Below are positions 1 through 8,441 of a stretch of DNA of 11,852 bases, piece after piece. The notes under the pieces were generated by a model. That model made no database searches. It had not been told where the DNA came from and saw only the letters and a program-made list of their open reading frames with translations. This DNA comes from UBA11606 sp049437325. GTDB lineage: Bacteria > Actinomycetota > Acidimicrobiia > Acidimicrobiales > Aldehydirespiratoraceae. The stretch's first letter is position 1, and every line of letters begins with the position of its first letter. A program made the position numbers and the translations under genes. The stretch is from positions 1-11,852 of the forward strand of contig JBMTIM010000066.1 of NCBI GenBank assembly GCA_049437325.1, given 5' to 3'.

Positions 1-1908
1 TTTCCATCGCAGAATAGGAGCCTTTTTCAAGCAACTGATCTTCGGGGAAACCACCTTCGGGCGCGGATGGTCGCTGCCATCAACCCGCAGTGGCTCGAGC
101 ACAGCGCGTCACACCTTCTGCGTTGGGAGCATTCCGACCCGTGGTGGAACGCCGAGCGTGGCGCAGCAATGTGCACAGAACGAGCATCGCTCTACGGCCT
201 TCCGGTGATTCCGGACCGGCAGATCAACCTGCACCGAATCGACCCTGAACTGGCCCGGCTGCTCTTCATTCGTCACGCCCTCGTCCTCGGAGAGTGGGAG
301 CGTCGCCACGAGTTCGTCGATCGCAACAAACGAGTGCTTGCCGAGATCTCCCAGCTCGGTGCGCGACTGCGCCGCGATATCACCATCGACGAGCATGTGC
401 TCGAGGCTGCATTCGAGCACCGGATTCCACCCCATGTGGTGTCGGTCCGCCACTTCGAGAGCTGGTGGACGACGCATCGACAAGACCAACCCGAAGCGCT
501 CGATCTCGCCGCCGACGAGTTGCTCCACGGCGTCGACCTCGACGGCCTCGATGCCTGTCCAGACCAGTGGCCGTGGGGCACCCGCTCACTCCGTGTCGAC
601 TACCGATTCGATCCCACAGCCCCTGACGACGGGATCACGATCGAGCTACCGCTCGAGGTCGTCTCCGACATCGATCCGGCACCCTTCGAGTGGTTGATCC
701 CGTCACTTCGCAGCGAACTTGTGGTCGAGTTGCTTCGCACGCTTCCGAAGGAGACCCGGCGGCCACTTCTTCCCATCCCAGAGACAGCAGCGGCGATCCT
801 CAGCGAGCTCGAACCCACCGGCCCACCGCTGCCTGCTCAGTTGGCGGCGGCCGTGCGCGACCGCGGTATCCGTGTCAGCCCTCATGACTTCGACGCCTCG
901 TCGTTGGCCGCCCACCTTCGTCCCCACTTTCGGGTCGTGGACGGTGGTGAGATCCTGGCCGAGGATGACAATCTCTCGATTCTCAAGGACCATTTCGTGG
1001 CCGAGGCACGGGCGTTGCTCGACGCCAGTTCTCACGAGTTCGAGCGCACTGGAGCAACCACCTGGGTGTTCGGCCGGCTTCCCCGCACGATCACGAGCGA
1101 GCGTTTGGGCCAGGTCATCACGAGCTATCCAGCCCTCGTCGATGAGGGCGACACCGTCGGGCTTCGTCTCTTCGCAACACCGGAGGAGCAAGCCGACCAC
1201 ATGTGGTTTGGGAACCGTCGCCTGCTCTCGCTGGCTCGTCCCCCGCTGGGTCGGGTGCTGCGCCCGCTGCTCACCGATGAGGTGAAGCACGTCATCGTGC
1301 AGAGTCCGTACGACGGGCCGCAGGCGTGGTTCGGGGACTGCGTTGTCGCTGCCCTCGACCAGCTCATGGTCGATGCTGGAGGCCCGGCATGGGACGGTAC
1401 CCGTCACGCCGAGCTCGTCGCACTGATGCATGACGTTCTTCCTGGCCACGTGCGGACGGTCGTCCGATCGACCACCGAGCTTCTCCGGAGGTCCGTCGAG
1501 CTGACCCGCGGCGTGGCGGCCCTCGACAACGATGTCTTTGCTGCTGCCGTGATCGACATCACCCGTCAACATGAACAACTCGTCTACGACGGTTTCATCA
1601 CCGCAATCGGGTTCGAGCGACTCGCCGACGTCGAGCGTTACCTCCGCGCGCTGCTCTACCGCGTCGAGCGGCTGCCCGACACCTTCGCCAAGGACCGCGA
1701 CCGGATGTCTGCGGTTCGCACCATCGAGGCAGAGCATGCTGCTCTGGTCGATGAACGCGGTCACACCACAGAACTCGAAGAGATCGGCTGGGCTCTCCAA
1801 GAACTTCGGGTGAGTGTGTTTGCGCAGCCGATCGGCGCAGCGCAGCCGGTCAGCTCCAAACGTCTTCGCACTGCCCTGGAACAGATCCGGCGAGACCACA
1901 AGGGGTGA
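1..1908 (+). CDS. hrpA: ATP-dependent helicase HrpA, C-terminal part (5' end outside window)
   Basis: The reading frame is open from base 1, so the first internal ATG (67) is not the start. The 636 residues seen are the tail of a DEAH-box RNA helicase of the HrpA family; the ATPase core lies outside the window. The segment around visible residues 27-99 (INPQWLE, the GLP turn after ASLY, then RIDPELARLLFIRHALVLGEW broken by no gap) and the later stretches YRFDP, DDGITIELPLEVV and PFEWLIPSLRSELV are what I know from the DUF3418 region that ends HrpA proteins. HrpA unwinds RNA using ATP; in E. coli it helps rescue stalled ribosomes (family knowledge). No frameshift is visible. The next gene starts 133 bases downstream on the same strand, so a separate promoter is likely. 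Family assignment is secure; helicase activity cannot be judged without the missing part. Confidence 0.88.
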   Translation, partial: FPSQNRSLFQATDLRGNHLRARMVAAINPQWLEHSASHLLRWEHSDPWWNAERGAAMCTERASLYGLPVIPDRQINLHRIDPELARLLFIRHALVLGEWERRHEFVDRNKRVLAEISQLGARLRRDITIDEHVLEAAFEHRIPPHVVSVRHFESWWTTHRQDQPEALDLAADELLHGVDLDGLDACPDQWPWGTRSLRVDYRFDPTAPDDGITIELPLEVVSDIDPAPFEWLIPSLRSELVVELLRTLPKETRRPLLPIPETAAAILSELEPTGPPLPAQLAAAVRDRGIRVSPHDFDASSLAAHLRPHFRVVDGGEILAEDDNLSILKDHFVAEARALLDASSHEFERTGATTWVFGRLPRTITSERLGQVITSYPALVDEGDTVGLRLFATPEEQADHMWFGNRRLLSLARPPLGRVLRPLLTDEVKHVIVQSPYDGPQAWFGDCVVAALDQLMVDAGGPAWDGTRHAELVALMHDVLPGHVRTVVRSTTELLRRSVELTRGVAALDNDVFAAAVIDITRQHEQLVYDGFITAIGFERLADVERYLRALLYRVERLPDTFAKDRDRMSAVRTIEAEHAALVDERGHTTELEEIGWALQELRVSVFAQPIGAAQPVSSKRLRTALEQIRRDHKG

Positions 1909-2041
1909 AACGACAAGCCAGCCACTCCCCGACCGTGGGTCTGCTGCGAGACTTGACGGCACCGGCCGACGGGCAGCCCTGCCAGAACGGGCCTTCATGT
2001 GTAGCCTTGCTTGAGGCGACAACAAAGGCAACCTGCGAGCA
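1909..2041 (+). promoter_or_regulatory. Intergenic region with weak -10 candidate for the GGDEF gene
   Basis: This is a 133-base gap between the hrpA stop and the diguanylate cyclase ATG. TAGCCT at 2002-2007 fits the actinobacterial -10 pattern TAnnnT and would give a leader of about 28 bases. I see no convincing -35 element at 17 bases. A short GGCAG/CTGCC repeat (about 1972-1983) has only a two-base loop and is unlikely to be a terminator. The start has no strong Shine-Dalgarno; the nearest purine run, AAAGG, is about 13 bases upstream. Confidence 0.3.
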
Positions 2042-3346
2042 ATGAGCGAAGATACCCAACTGATCGCAGATCTTGCCGATGCAGTTCCCGGGGCGCTTTA
2101 TCGCATCGAATCGTCGGCATACGGCGACTGGTCGTTTTCCTATCTGAGCAACGGAATCGAAGCGTTGTACGGCTTCAGCGCCAAAGAGGTGCTTGACGAT
2201 CCGATGGTTCTGAACCGCTGCATGCACGAAGACGACCTGCCGGGCTACTCCCAGGCCAACATCGTGGCGTTCGAGAAGCAGGCAATGCTCGACTACGAAT
2301 ACCGGATCACGACCCGGGTTGGCGAGTTGCGCTGGGTCGGGCTGAAGGCAGTGCCTCGACAGGTCGATGATGGCGCGATCACCTGGACGGGGATCATGCT
2401 TGACATCACCAAACGGAAACAGACCGAAGAAGCACTGGCGTCGAGTGAACTCCGCTTTCGCGCCGTCTTCGAGGAAGCCCCGCAGGGCATGGTGTTGCGG
2501 GATGAACTCGGCAAGGTGGTCGACGCCAATCCTTCCGCCCTCCGACTTCTTACGAGGTCATTGACTGAAGTGCTGTCTCAGCCGGCGATGCAACCACTGT
2601 TCGATGCGATCGCAATGGACGGCTCGGCCATCCCAGCCGACGAGCATCCAGATCTGATCGCGCTTCGCACGGGTAAACGCCCGGCCACTGAGGTCATGGG
2701 TGCATCCGTTGGTCTCGGGAAGAAAGAGCGGGTCTGGCTCCGGGTGAGCGCAACTCCGATTCTTCGAGACGGATCGATCGACCGAGTGGTTGCCACCCTG
2801 GAAGACGTCACCGAAGGTGTCGAGCTGAATCGCAAGATCCAAAAGGAGGCGGAAACGGACTTCCTCACGAAGCTTCTCAACCGGCGAAGCTTCATGGCTC
2901 GGCTCGACGCCGAAGCCGAGCGTCTCTCGCTCCACGATGATCGCTGCTCTGCAGTGTTGGCGATCGATCTCGATCACTTCAAAGCCGTCAACGACACCTT
3001 CGGCCACGCTGCGGGCGATGCGGTGCTGGTCCACGCAGCTGGTGTGATCACCGACAGCGTCCGGGCCAGTGACACCGTCGCCCGGTCCGGTGGCGAAGAA
3101 TTTCTCGTACTCCTCCCCGACACGACTCCCGAAGGAGCGCTCTCGATCGCCGAGCGAGTGCGCTCCGGGTTCGAAGCGCGCTCAGCAGAGTTCGAAGGGG
3201 AACCGATCACGGTGACTGCCAGTATTGGCTTGAGTCTCCTCGATCGCAACGACGGCGACATCTCCGAGGCACTGGCCTATGCCGATACTGCGCTGTACGA
3301 GGCAAAGGCAGCGGGTCGAAACACCGTTGTTGCAGGGTGGCGCTGA
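2042..3346 (+). CDS. PAS-PAS-GGDEF diguanylate cyclase, soluble
   Basis: The 434-residue protein has two PAS-type sensor domains (about 10-125, ending in GIMLDITKRKQTEEAL, and about 135-262, starting FRAVFEEAPQGM) and a C-terminal GGDEF domain (about 270-434). The active-site motif is GGEEF (350-354), an accepted active variant. Likely metal ligand Asp309 sits in AIDLDHFKAVND, and the domain opens with the typical DFLTKLLNRR. The product-inhibition I-site RxxD is intact as RASD (341-344), five residues before GGEEF. The protein should therefore condense two GTP into cyclic di-GMP with feedback inhibition. No signal peptide or membrane segment is seen, so it senses a cytosolic cue; the PAS ligand cannot be told from sequence. 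The linker between PAS2 and GGDEF (about 255-270) is charged and probably helical, as in other cyclases where it transmits the signal. No phosphodiesterase domain or partner gene is adjacent. Confidence 0.93.
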   Translation: MSEDTQLIADLADAVPGALYRIESSAYGDWSFSYLSNGIEALYGFSAKEVLDDPMVLNRCMHEDDLPGYSQANIVAFEKQAMLDYEYRITTRVGELRWVGLKAVPRQVDDGAITWTGIMLDITKRKQTEEALASSELRFRAVFEEAPQGMVLRDELGKVVDANPSALRLLTRSLTEVLSQPAMQPLFDAIAMDGSAIPADEHPDLIALRTGKRPATEVMGASVGLGKKERVWLRVSATPILRDGSIDRVVATLEDVTEGVELNRKIQKEAETDFLTKLLNRRSFMARLDAEAERLSLHDDRCSAVLAIDLDHFKAVNDTFGHAAGDAVLVHAAGVITDSVRASDTVARSGGEEFLVLLPDTTPEGALSIAERVRSGFEARSAEFEGEPITVTASIGLSLLDRNDGDISEALAYADTALYEAKAAGRNTVVAGWR

Positions 3347-3401
3347 GCACGCCTGCTACACCGGCGCTCCCGACCACCGAAGCTGCCAGACGACCTCGCC
3401 C
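3347..3401. other. Short convergent intergenic gap
   Basis: These 55 bases separate the stop of the diguanylate cyclase (+) from the stop of the nitroreductase (-). I see no stable hairpin or T-tract, so how transcription ends between the two genes is not explained by the sequence. Confidence 0.5.
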
Positions 3402-4004
3402 TCACCAGACACCGCGATGGACGACCCGCTCGAACGTGCTCCGCTTTCGTCTTGCAGACACCGACGGCCGGTCTGGTGCGGCGTGCCCGATCGCAATCCC
3501 TCCGATCGCACGCATGGCATCGGGTACACCGAATGCACGTCGAACGGCGTCCTCGTGCCCGAACAGCCCGAACAGAAGGGCGCCGAGGCCGACAGCCTCC
3601 ACGGCCAACAAGAGGGTCATGGTCGCTGCTCCCCCGTCCACCCACCAGTACGGGACGTCCCATGCGTCTTCGCCGGCACCCAGACCGGTCGACACCTTGT
3701 CCGCCTCGCTGTAGCGCCGGACATACGCCGCAGGTTCGACCCACGGAATGATCAGGACGGGGGCATCGAGGAGACCGGGCCACGGGAACGCCGGGCGCTT
3801 CGCCGGCGGGAGCGTCGTGTCCCAGTAGCGGGCTGTCTGCGTCCCCTCGAGAACCAGAAAGTCGAGTGACGCAGTCTTCCCCGCCGACGGCCCCCGCCGA
3901 GCGAGATCGAGCACCAAATCGACGACCTCGGCTGCGACCGGTTCGTCGGTGAAGGACCGGGTCATGCGACGCCGTCGAACGACGCGCTCGAACTCCGGAT
4001 TCAC
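3402..4004 (-). CDS. Nitroreductase family protein (FMN-dependent)
   Basis: This 200-residue protein fits the small nitroreductase fold: N-terminal FERVVRRRRMTRSF (5-18), whose arginines normally bind the FMN phosphate; RRGPSAGK (36-43), the flavin-binding loop; the WWVDGGAATMTLLLAVEAVGLG helix characteristic of the dimer interface; and C-terminal AIGGIAIGHAAPDRPS. Such enzymes use NAD(P)H or another reductant to reduce nitro groups, quinones or related substrates; the true substrate is unknown. The frame is open upstream to 4223, but this overlaps the preceding gene. I chose GTG at 4004 because it keeps the arginine motif and follows the upstream stop by 19 bases. ATG at 3965 would cut the arginine motif. 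No strong ribosome site precedes the GTG, so translation may be coupled to the upstream gene. It forms an operon with the 222-residue protein. Confidence 0.85.
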   Translation of the reverse strand: MNPEFERVVRRRRMTRSFTDEPVAAEVVDLVLDLARRGPSAGKTASLDFLVLEGTQTARYWDTTLPPAKRPAFPWPGLLDAPVLIIPWVEPAAYVRRYSEADKVSTGLGAGEDAWDVPYWWVDGGAATMTLLLAVEAVGLGALLFGLFGHEDAVRRAFGVPDAMRAIGGIAIGHAAPDRPSVSARRKRSTFERVVHRGVW

Positions 4005-4023
4005 GCTCGCTGCGCTCGGCGGA

Positions 4024-4692
4024 TCAGAGGAGTTTCTCGAGATCTTCGGCCATCGCCCAGCCGAAGGCGATGAGTGTGTCGCCGTTGTCGACATCGAGGT
4101 GAGCGAACTGGTCGGCAACAGCAGGATCGGTCTTCTCGGGCTTCGAGGATTCGTGGTCGAGCACAGGGGCCTGGCTTCCATCGCCCCGGGCGGTGAAGGC
4201 ACGATCTTCGTAGACCGAGGCACCGATACCGAACCGCTTGGCCAATCGGCGGCCCCAGGCCCGCTCCTCCCCCGATGCTTTGTGATCAGGGCGGGGAACG
4301 ATGTCGTCGAGACTCTTGAACGCCTCGAAGGCGCCCGGATCGTTCATCTGCACACCGATGAGGACGTCTTCGTCGGGAAAGGCGAGGACCGCTCGCCGCA
4401 TCTGGTCGGTCATGACCGCTCGCAGCACGGTGTCGCGCTTGGTGTTACGACAGATGTGCCCTGCCCCGACGAGGACCGACGGAGTACCACCGATGCGTTC
4501 GAGCGTGCAGAACGAAAAACCCCGAACCTTGCCGCCCTCGGTGGCGACCGTGCACAGGACCCACGCCTCGGCCTGCTTGGAAAGTTGACCAACCTCGAAG
4601 GCATTCGGGGAGTCGGTGCACAGGTCGGCCATCTCGGCCAGCTCCGCGTCGCTCAGCGCCGTGCAGTCCTTGGTCTCGACCTCGATAGCCAT
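4024..4692 (-). CDS. Conserved-looking hypothetical protein, possible GNAT-like fold
   Basis: I do not recognise this 222-residue acidic protein. Visible features: an N-terminal helix rich in D/E (LSDAELAEMADLC), a strand-like segment GKVRGFSFCTLERIGG (about residues 54-69), a basic stretch with RNTKRDTVLRAVMTDQMRRAV, and DPGAFEAFKSL near 120. A strand, an arginine-rich loop plus helix, then an aromatic helix in this order resembles an acyltransferase of the GNAT type, but no clear acetyl-CoA loop is seen; this is a weak guess. The C-terminal third (from about 150) is polar and may be an appendage. ATG at 4692 is preferred: GGGGA (4701-4705) lies 8 bases before it, whereas the in-frame ATG at 4785 has no such site and adds a basic 31-residue extension unlike the rest. 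No membrane segment. It is the first gene of an operon with the nitroreductase. Confidence 0.75.
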   Translation of the reverse strand: MAIEVETKDCTALSDAELAEMADLCTDSPNAFEVGQLSKQAEAWVLCTVATEGGKVRGFSFCTLERIGGTPSVLVGAGHICRNTKRDTVLRAVMTDQMRRAVLAFPDEDVLIGVQMNDPGAFEAFKSLDDIVPRPDHKASGEERAWGRRLAKRFGIGASVYEDRAFTARGDGSQAPVLDHESSKPEKTDPAVADQFAHLDVDNGDTLIAFGWAMAEDLEKLL

Positions 4693-4700
4693 GCGTTTCG

Positions 4701-4705
4701 TCCCC
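4701..4705 (-). promoter_or_regulatory. Ribosome binding site that fixes the 222-residue protein start
   Basis: GGGGA on the minus strand lies 8 bases before ATG 4692-4690. It favours this ATG over the longer in-frame start at 4785. Confidence 0.5.
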
Positions 4706-4740
4706 ACTCGCTCGCAAATCCGATCATTCAGTTTCAGCCC

Positions 4741-4749
4741 TGTGGACAA
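4741..4749 (-). promoter_or_regulatory. DnaA box (perfect TTGTCCACA)
   Basis: Read on the minus strand, these nine bases are TTGTCCACA, identical to the DnaA-box consensus reported for Streptomyces and mycobacteria. The site lies about 50 bases upstream of the 222-residue gene, within its probable promoter region and just beyond the dnaE hairpin. A single box is too little for an origin; a regulatory role or chance is more likely. Confidence 0.5.
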
Positions 4750-4831
4750 ATTTCGCAACCTGGGAAGCAAGGATCTGCCCCGCATCTGAGCCGATCGCAG
4801 AACTGGCTGTCACCAGCCATCCATGCTCGTC

Positions 4832-4850
4832 AGGTCGGGGTCCCCGACCT
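4832..4850 (-). terminator. Hairpin directly after the dnaE stop codon
   Basis: On the minus strand the dnaE TGA is followed at once by AGGTCGGGGACCCCGACCT, a perfect inverted repeat (8-bp GC-rich stem with a three-base loop). There is no T-tract, as is common for putative terminators in GC-rich actinomycetes. It separates dnaE from the downstream two-gene operon on the same strand. Confidence 0.65.
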
Positions 4851-7800
4851 TCAGACCAAGATCGCGTCGGGGCCGAAGACGACCCGAAGCTCGGCGACCA
4901 CCCCGTTGGCACTGTCGACGGCGAACTCGTCGGGCAGCCGCAAGATCTGGCGATCGCTGAGATGAACCTCGACCGGGGCGTCGCCAGGGTGCGCCGAAAG
5001 GATCGATTTCAGTTCGTCGATTCGCTCTGGTCGCTGGTTCTCAGGCGAGAGCCGCAATCGGACCGGCTGATTGTCGGACAGATCTTCGACGATCTCGATG
5101 TCTTGGGCGAAGAGCTTGGGGAGATCGTCGCTGTTCTCGACTCGGCCTCGGATCATCACGATCGCGTCGTCTCGCAGTTTCGGACCGTGCTCCTGCATCG
5201 TTCGCGGGAACACCATGACTTCGATCGTGCCCTCGAGGTCTTCGAGCTCGAGCACTGCCATCAGGTCCCCCTTCCGAGTCCACTTTCGTTGCAGGTTGGT
5301 GATGACACCTCCGACCTTGACGATCGCGCCGTCGGGCAGTTCGGCCACACCGGCGATCCCGGTGTCGGCCTTGCGGCGGACTTGGGCCTCGAAACCAAGC
5401 AGCGGATGATCGGAGATGTACAGGCCGAGCATCTCTTTCTCGTTTGCCAGCCGAGGCATCTTGTCGAATTCGATGTCCGGCACCGCCGGACGCTCGTCGA
5501 ACGCTGGTCTCCCGTCCAGATCGCCGAACAGCGACATCACGCCCATGTCGTGCTCCTTGCGGCGCTGGACGGTGAGGTCGATGATCTGCTCGTACACCTG
5601 GAGCAGACCCTTGCGAGGGTGACCGAGCGAATCGAAGGCCCCTCCTTTGATGAGCGACTCGATTGTCCGCTTGTTGAGCGCATCGATCTCGACCCGCTCG
5701 ACGAAATCGACGAACGACTCGAACGGACCATCTGCTTCACGCGCTGCGATGATCTTCTCGACGACTCCCTCCCCGACGTTTCGGATCGCCGACAATCCAA
5801 ACACGATGTTGCCCGGTGAGACCTCCCCCTTCGGATTGCTTCCCGACGCATAGGGGCTCCCGTCCCACGCAGCATTCGGCACCGGCGTGAAGTCCGACTC
5901 GGACCGGTTGATGTCGGGTACCTCCACGGTGATGCCCATCAGACGACATTCATTCAGGTAGACCGCAGCAGATTCGAGCTTGCTCTTCACCGACGTGAGC
6001 AGTGCCGAGAGGTATTCGATCGGGTGGTTCGCCTTCAGGTAGGCGATCTGGTACGCCACGTAGCCATAGCCGTAGGAGTGGGACTTGTTGAAGGCGTAGT
6101 CGGCGAACTGGGCGATGATGTCGAACATCGTTACGGCCAGCGCATGCTCGTAGCCGTTCGCGACCACACCATCGGTGAACTTCTGCCGCTCCTTTTCCAT
6201 CGCCTCACGGATCTTCTTGCCCATCGCCTTGCGCAGCGAGTCCGCTTCGGCGAGTGAATAGCCGGCGAACTTCTGCGCCATTCGCATGACGCTCTCCTGG
6301 TAGATCATCAACCCGTAGGTGTCCCCGAGGAGTTCCTCGGCGTCCGGGTGGATGAACTCGACCGGTTTCCGTCCGTTCTTGCGGTCGGCGTAATCGTTGT
6401 GCATGTTCGCGGCCATCGGCCCGGGCCGATAGAGCGCAACGAGCGCTGCGACATCGTCGAAGCTGGTAGGCGCCAAGGAACGAATCAACGCCCGCATCGG
6501 TGCTGATTCGAGCTGGAAGACACCGATGGTGTCACCCCGCTTGAGCAATTCGAATGTTGCTTCGTCGTCCAGTTCGATTGCGTCGATGTCGAGGTCGACA
6601 CCCTTGATGTCCTTGATGAGTGCGAGGCAATCAGAGATGACGTCGAGGTTTCGAAGCCCCAGGAAGTCCATCTTGAGCAGACCGAGGTCCTCCACGCCGT
6701 GCATCTCGTACTGGGTGACGACAGGTGCTTCCTCGATCGGCTTGCCGGCCTCGGGTTTGCGCTGGATCGGGAGATACTCGGTCAGCGGCTCGTTGGTGAT
6801 CACCACCGCAGCCGCATGGATACCGTCCTGGCGGCGCAGTCCTTCGAGCCCCTTGGCCACGTCGACGACTCGGGCGACATCAGCATCTGCAGCAACCATG
6901 TCCCGCAGCTCACTCGCCGATCTGAAACCGTCGATGTACTTCGGGTGCTCCTCAAAGCAGTACTTGAGCGGCGTGTCACGCCCCATGACGAGCGGGGGCA
7001 TCGCTTTGGCAACCTTGTCGCCGAGGGAATAGGGATACCCGAGCACTCGCGCGGCATCGCGCACCGCCGCCCGCGCCTTGATCTGGCTGAAGGTGACGAT
7101 TTGAGCGACGCAGTCTCGACCGTACGTGTCCGCTGCGTAGCGAATCATGGTGTCTCGATAGCGGGTGTCGAAGTCCATGTCGATGTCGGGCATCGAGACG
7201 CGGGACGGATTCAAGAAACGCTCGAACAGCAGGTCGTACTTGATCGGGTCGAGATCGGTGATCCAGAGCGTGTAGGCCACTGCGCATCCCGCTGCAGAGC
7301 CACGACCCGGTCCGACCCGAATGCCGTTGTCCCGGGCGAATCTGATGAGGTCCCACGTGATGAGGAAGTAGGCCGAGAACCCCATGTTGTCGATGACACC
7401 GAGCTCATAATCGAGCCGTTCGGTGATCTCGGCACCAAGGTCGGCACCCCAACGCCGATGGGCGCCCTGATACGTGAGGTGACGGAGATACTCGGTGTCG
7501 GTGGCGAAGCCCTCGGGAAGTGGGAACTCCGGAAGCTTGGGTTTGCCGAATTCGATCTCGACATCGCAGCGCTCGGCAATCCAGAGCGTGTTGTCGCACG
7601 ACTCGGGAACCTCTGCGAACAGCCGACGCATCTCGCCCGCCGACTTGATGTAGTGACCATCACCGTGAAACGTGAAGCGATCGGTGTCTGACAGCAGTGA
7701 GCCGGTCTGCACGCAGAGCAGGGCGTCGTGAGCCTCGGCGTCGTGCTGGTGGGTGTAGTGGGAGTCGTTCGTGGCGAGGATCGGTGCTTTGATCTTCTTT

Positions 7801-8423
7801 GCGATCTCGAGGAGCTGCGGATTGGTGGTGCGCTGCTCCGGAATCCCTTGGTCCTGCAACTCGATGAAGAAGTTGTCGCGACCGTAGATGTCTTGAAATC
7901 GAGCGGCGTGCTCGAGCGCTGCATCCTGGTTGCCGTTCATGAGCGACTGCAGGACGTGACCGCCGAGGCACCCGGAGGTGGCGATGATGCCTTCGGCATG
8001 TTCGGCCATGGTCTCCCAGTCCGCTCTCGGCTTGTAGTGGAAGCCGTCGAGATACGCCTTCGACGAGAGATGAATCAGGTTCTGATAGCCGGTGTTGTTC
8101 TCCGCCAGCATGATGGCGTGGTAGTAGAGCTTCTTGCCGCCACCGACATCGCCACCGGAGTCATCGGATTTCCCACGTCGGCTCGGCCGCTCGTGTCGAC
8201 TTTCGTGGGCGAGATACATCTCGGTGCCGATGACCGGGTTGATTCCTGCGTCTTTGCAGCCTCGGTAGAAGTCGAGAACGCCGTACATGTTGCCATGGTC
8301 CGTGATCGCCATCGCTGGCTGACCATCGGCCACCGCAGCTGCGATCGCCTCGTCGAGGCGCGACGCACCGTCGAGCATCGAATACTCGGTATGAACGTGA
8401 AGATGAGCGAACGAGTCCGCCAC
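4851..8423 (-). CDS. dnaE: DNA polymerase III alpha subunit, DnaE1 type
   Basis: This is the replicative polymerase, 1190 residues from the preferred GTG. Domains in order: PHP (about 1-290), palm and thumb (about 300-560), fingers, helix-hairpin-helix region, OB fold (about 1000-1110, GVITNLQRKWTRKGD) and a short C-terminal domain. The palm aspartates are in PDIDMDF (Asp413, Asp415); the nucleotide loop is GPGRGSAAG (371-379). All nine expected PHP metal ligands are present: His9, His11, Asp18, His43, Glu68, His102, Cys152, Asp220, His222, as in mycobacterial DnaE1, whose PHP domain proofreads (established for M. tuberculosis). The frame extends to GTG 8462, but GTG 8423 has AGGAG six bases upstream and gives ADSFAHLHVHTEYSMLDG directly, the usual N-terminus. 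It is monocistronic, ended by a hairpin, and its upstream region carries DnaA-box-like repeats. Confidence 0.97.
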   Translation of the reverse strand: MADSFAHLHVHTEYSMLDGASRLDEAIAAAVADGQPAMAITDHGNMYGVLDFYRGCKDAGINPVIGTEMYLAHESRHERPSRRGKSDDSGGDVGGGKKLYYHAIMLAENNTGYQNLIHLSSKAYLDGFHYKPRADWETMAEHAEGIIATSGCLGGHVLQSLMNGNQDAALEHAARFQDIYGRDNFFIELQDQGIPEQRTTNPQLLEIAKKIKAPILATNDSHYTHQHDAEAHDALLCVQTGSLLSDTDRFTFHGDGHYIKSAGEMRRLFAEVPESCDNTLWIAERCDVEIEFGKPKLPEFPLPEGFATDTEYLRHLTYQGAHRRWGADLGAEITERLDYELGVIDNMGFSAYFLITWDLIRFARDNGIRVGPGRGSAAGCAVAYTLWITDLDPIKYDLLFERFLNPSRVSMPDIDMDFDTRYRDTMIRYAADTYGRDCVAQIVTFSQIKARAAVRDAARVLGYPYSLGDKVAKAMPPLVMGRDTPLKYCFEEHPKYIDGFRSASELRDMVAADADVARVVDVAKGLEGLRRQDGIHAAAVVITNEPLTEYLPIQRKPEAGKPIEEAPVVTQYEMHGVEDLGLLKMDFLGLRNLDVISDCLALIKDIKGVDLDIDAIELDDEATFELLKRGDTIGVFQLESAPMRALIRSLAPTSFDDVAALVALYRPGPMAANMHNDYADRKNGRKPVEFIHPDAEELLGDTYGLMIYQESVMRMAQKFAGYSLAEADSLRKAMGKKIREAMEKERQKFTDGVVANGYEHALAVTMFDIIAQFADYAFNKSHSYGYGYVAYQIAYLKANHPIEYLSALLTSVKSKLESAAVYLNECRLMGITVEVPDINRSESDFTPVPNAAWDGSPYASGSNPKGEVSPGNIVFGLSAIRNVGEGVVEKIIAAREADGPFESFVDFVERVEIDALNKRTIESLIKGGAFDSLGHPRKGLLQVYEQIIDLTVQRRKEHDMGVMSLFGDLDGRPAFDERPAVPDIEFDKMPRLANEKEMLGLYISDHPLLGFEAQVRRKADTGIAGVAELPDGAIVKVGGVITNLQRKWTRKGDLMAVLELEDLEGTIEVMVFPRTMQEHGPKLRDDAIVMIRGRVENSDDLPKLFAQDIEIVEDLSDNQPVRLRLSPENQRPERIDELKSILSAHPGDAPVEVHLSDRQILRLPDEFAVDSANGVVAELRVVFGPDAILV

Positions 8424-8429
8424 GCACTG

Positions 8430-8434
8430 CTCCT
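8430..8434 (-). promoter_or_regulatory. Ribosome binding site that fixes the dnaE start
   Basis: AGGAG on the minus strand lies six bases before GTG 8423-8421. The longer in-frame starts at 8462 and 8450 have no comparable site, so the 13 extra residues are probably not translated. Confidence 0.75.
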
Positions 8435-8441
8435 GGCTGCT

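Noticed and set aside
67..69. ATG as the start of the first gene
   Set aside because: The frame is open to the window edge and the upstream residues continue the HrpA similarity, so this is an internal methionine.
703..2031. Long minus-strand frame of 442 codons opposite hrpA
   Set aside because: It lies antisense to a clear DUF3418 coding region, is low in recognisable motifs and arises from GC-rich codon bias.
4741..4749. Replication origin near dnaE
   Set aside because: One perfect box and a distant cluster of three near-matches, without an AT-rich unwinding region or dnaA/dnaN neighbours, do not support an origin.
3949..4965. Plus-strand frame of 338 codons across the 222-residue gene and the dnaE end
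   Set aside because: It crosses two real minus-strand genes and a terminator hairpin, with no family motif or ribosome site.
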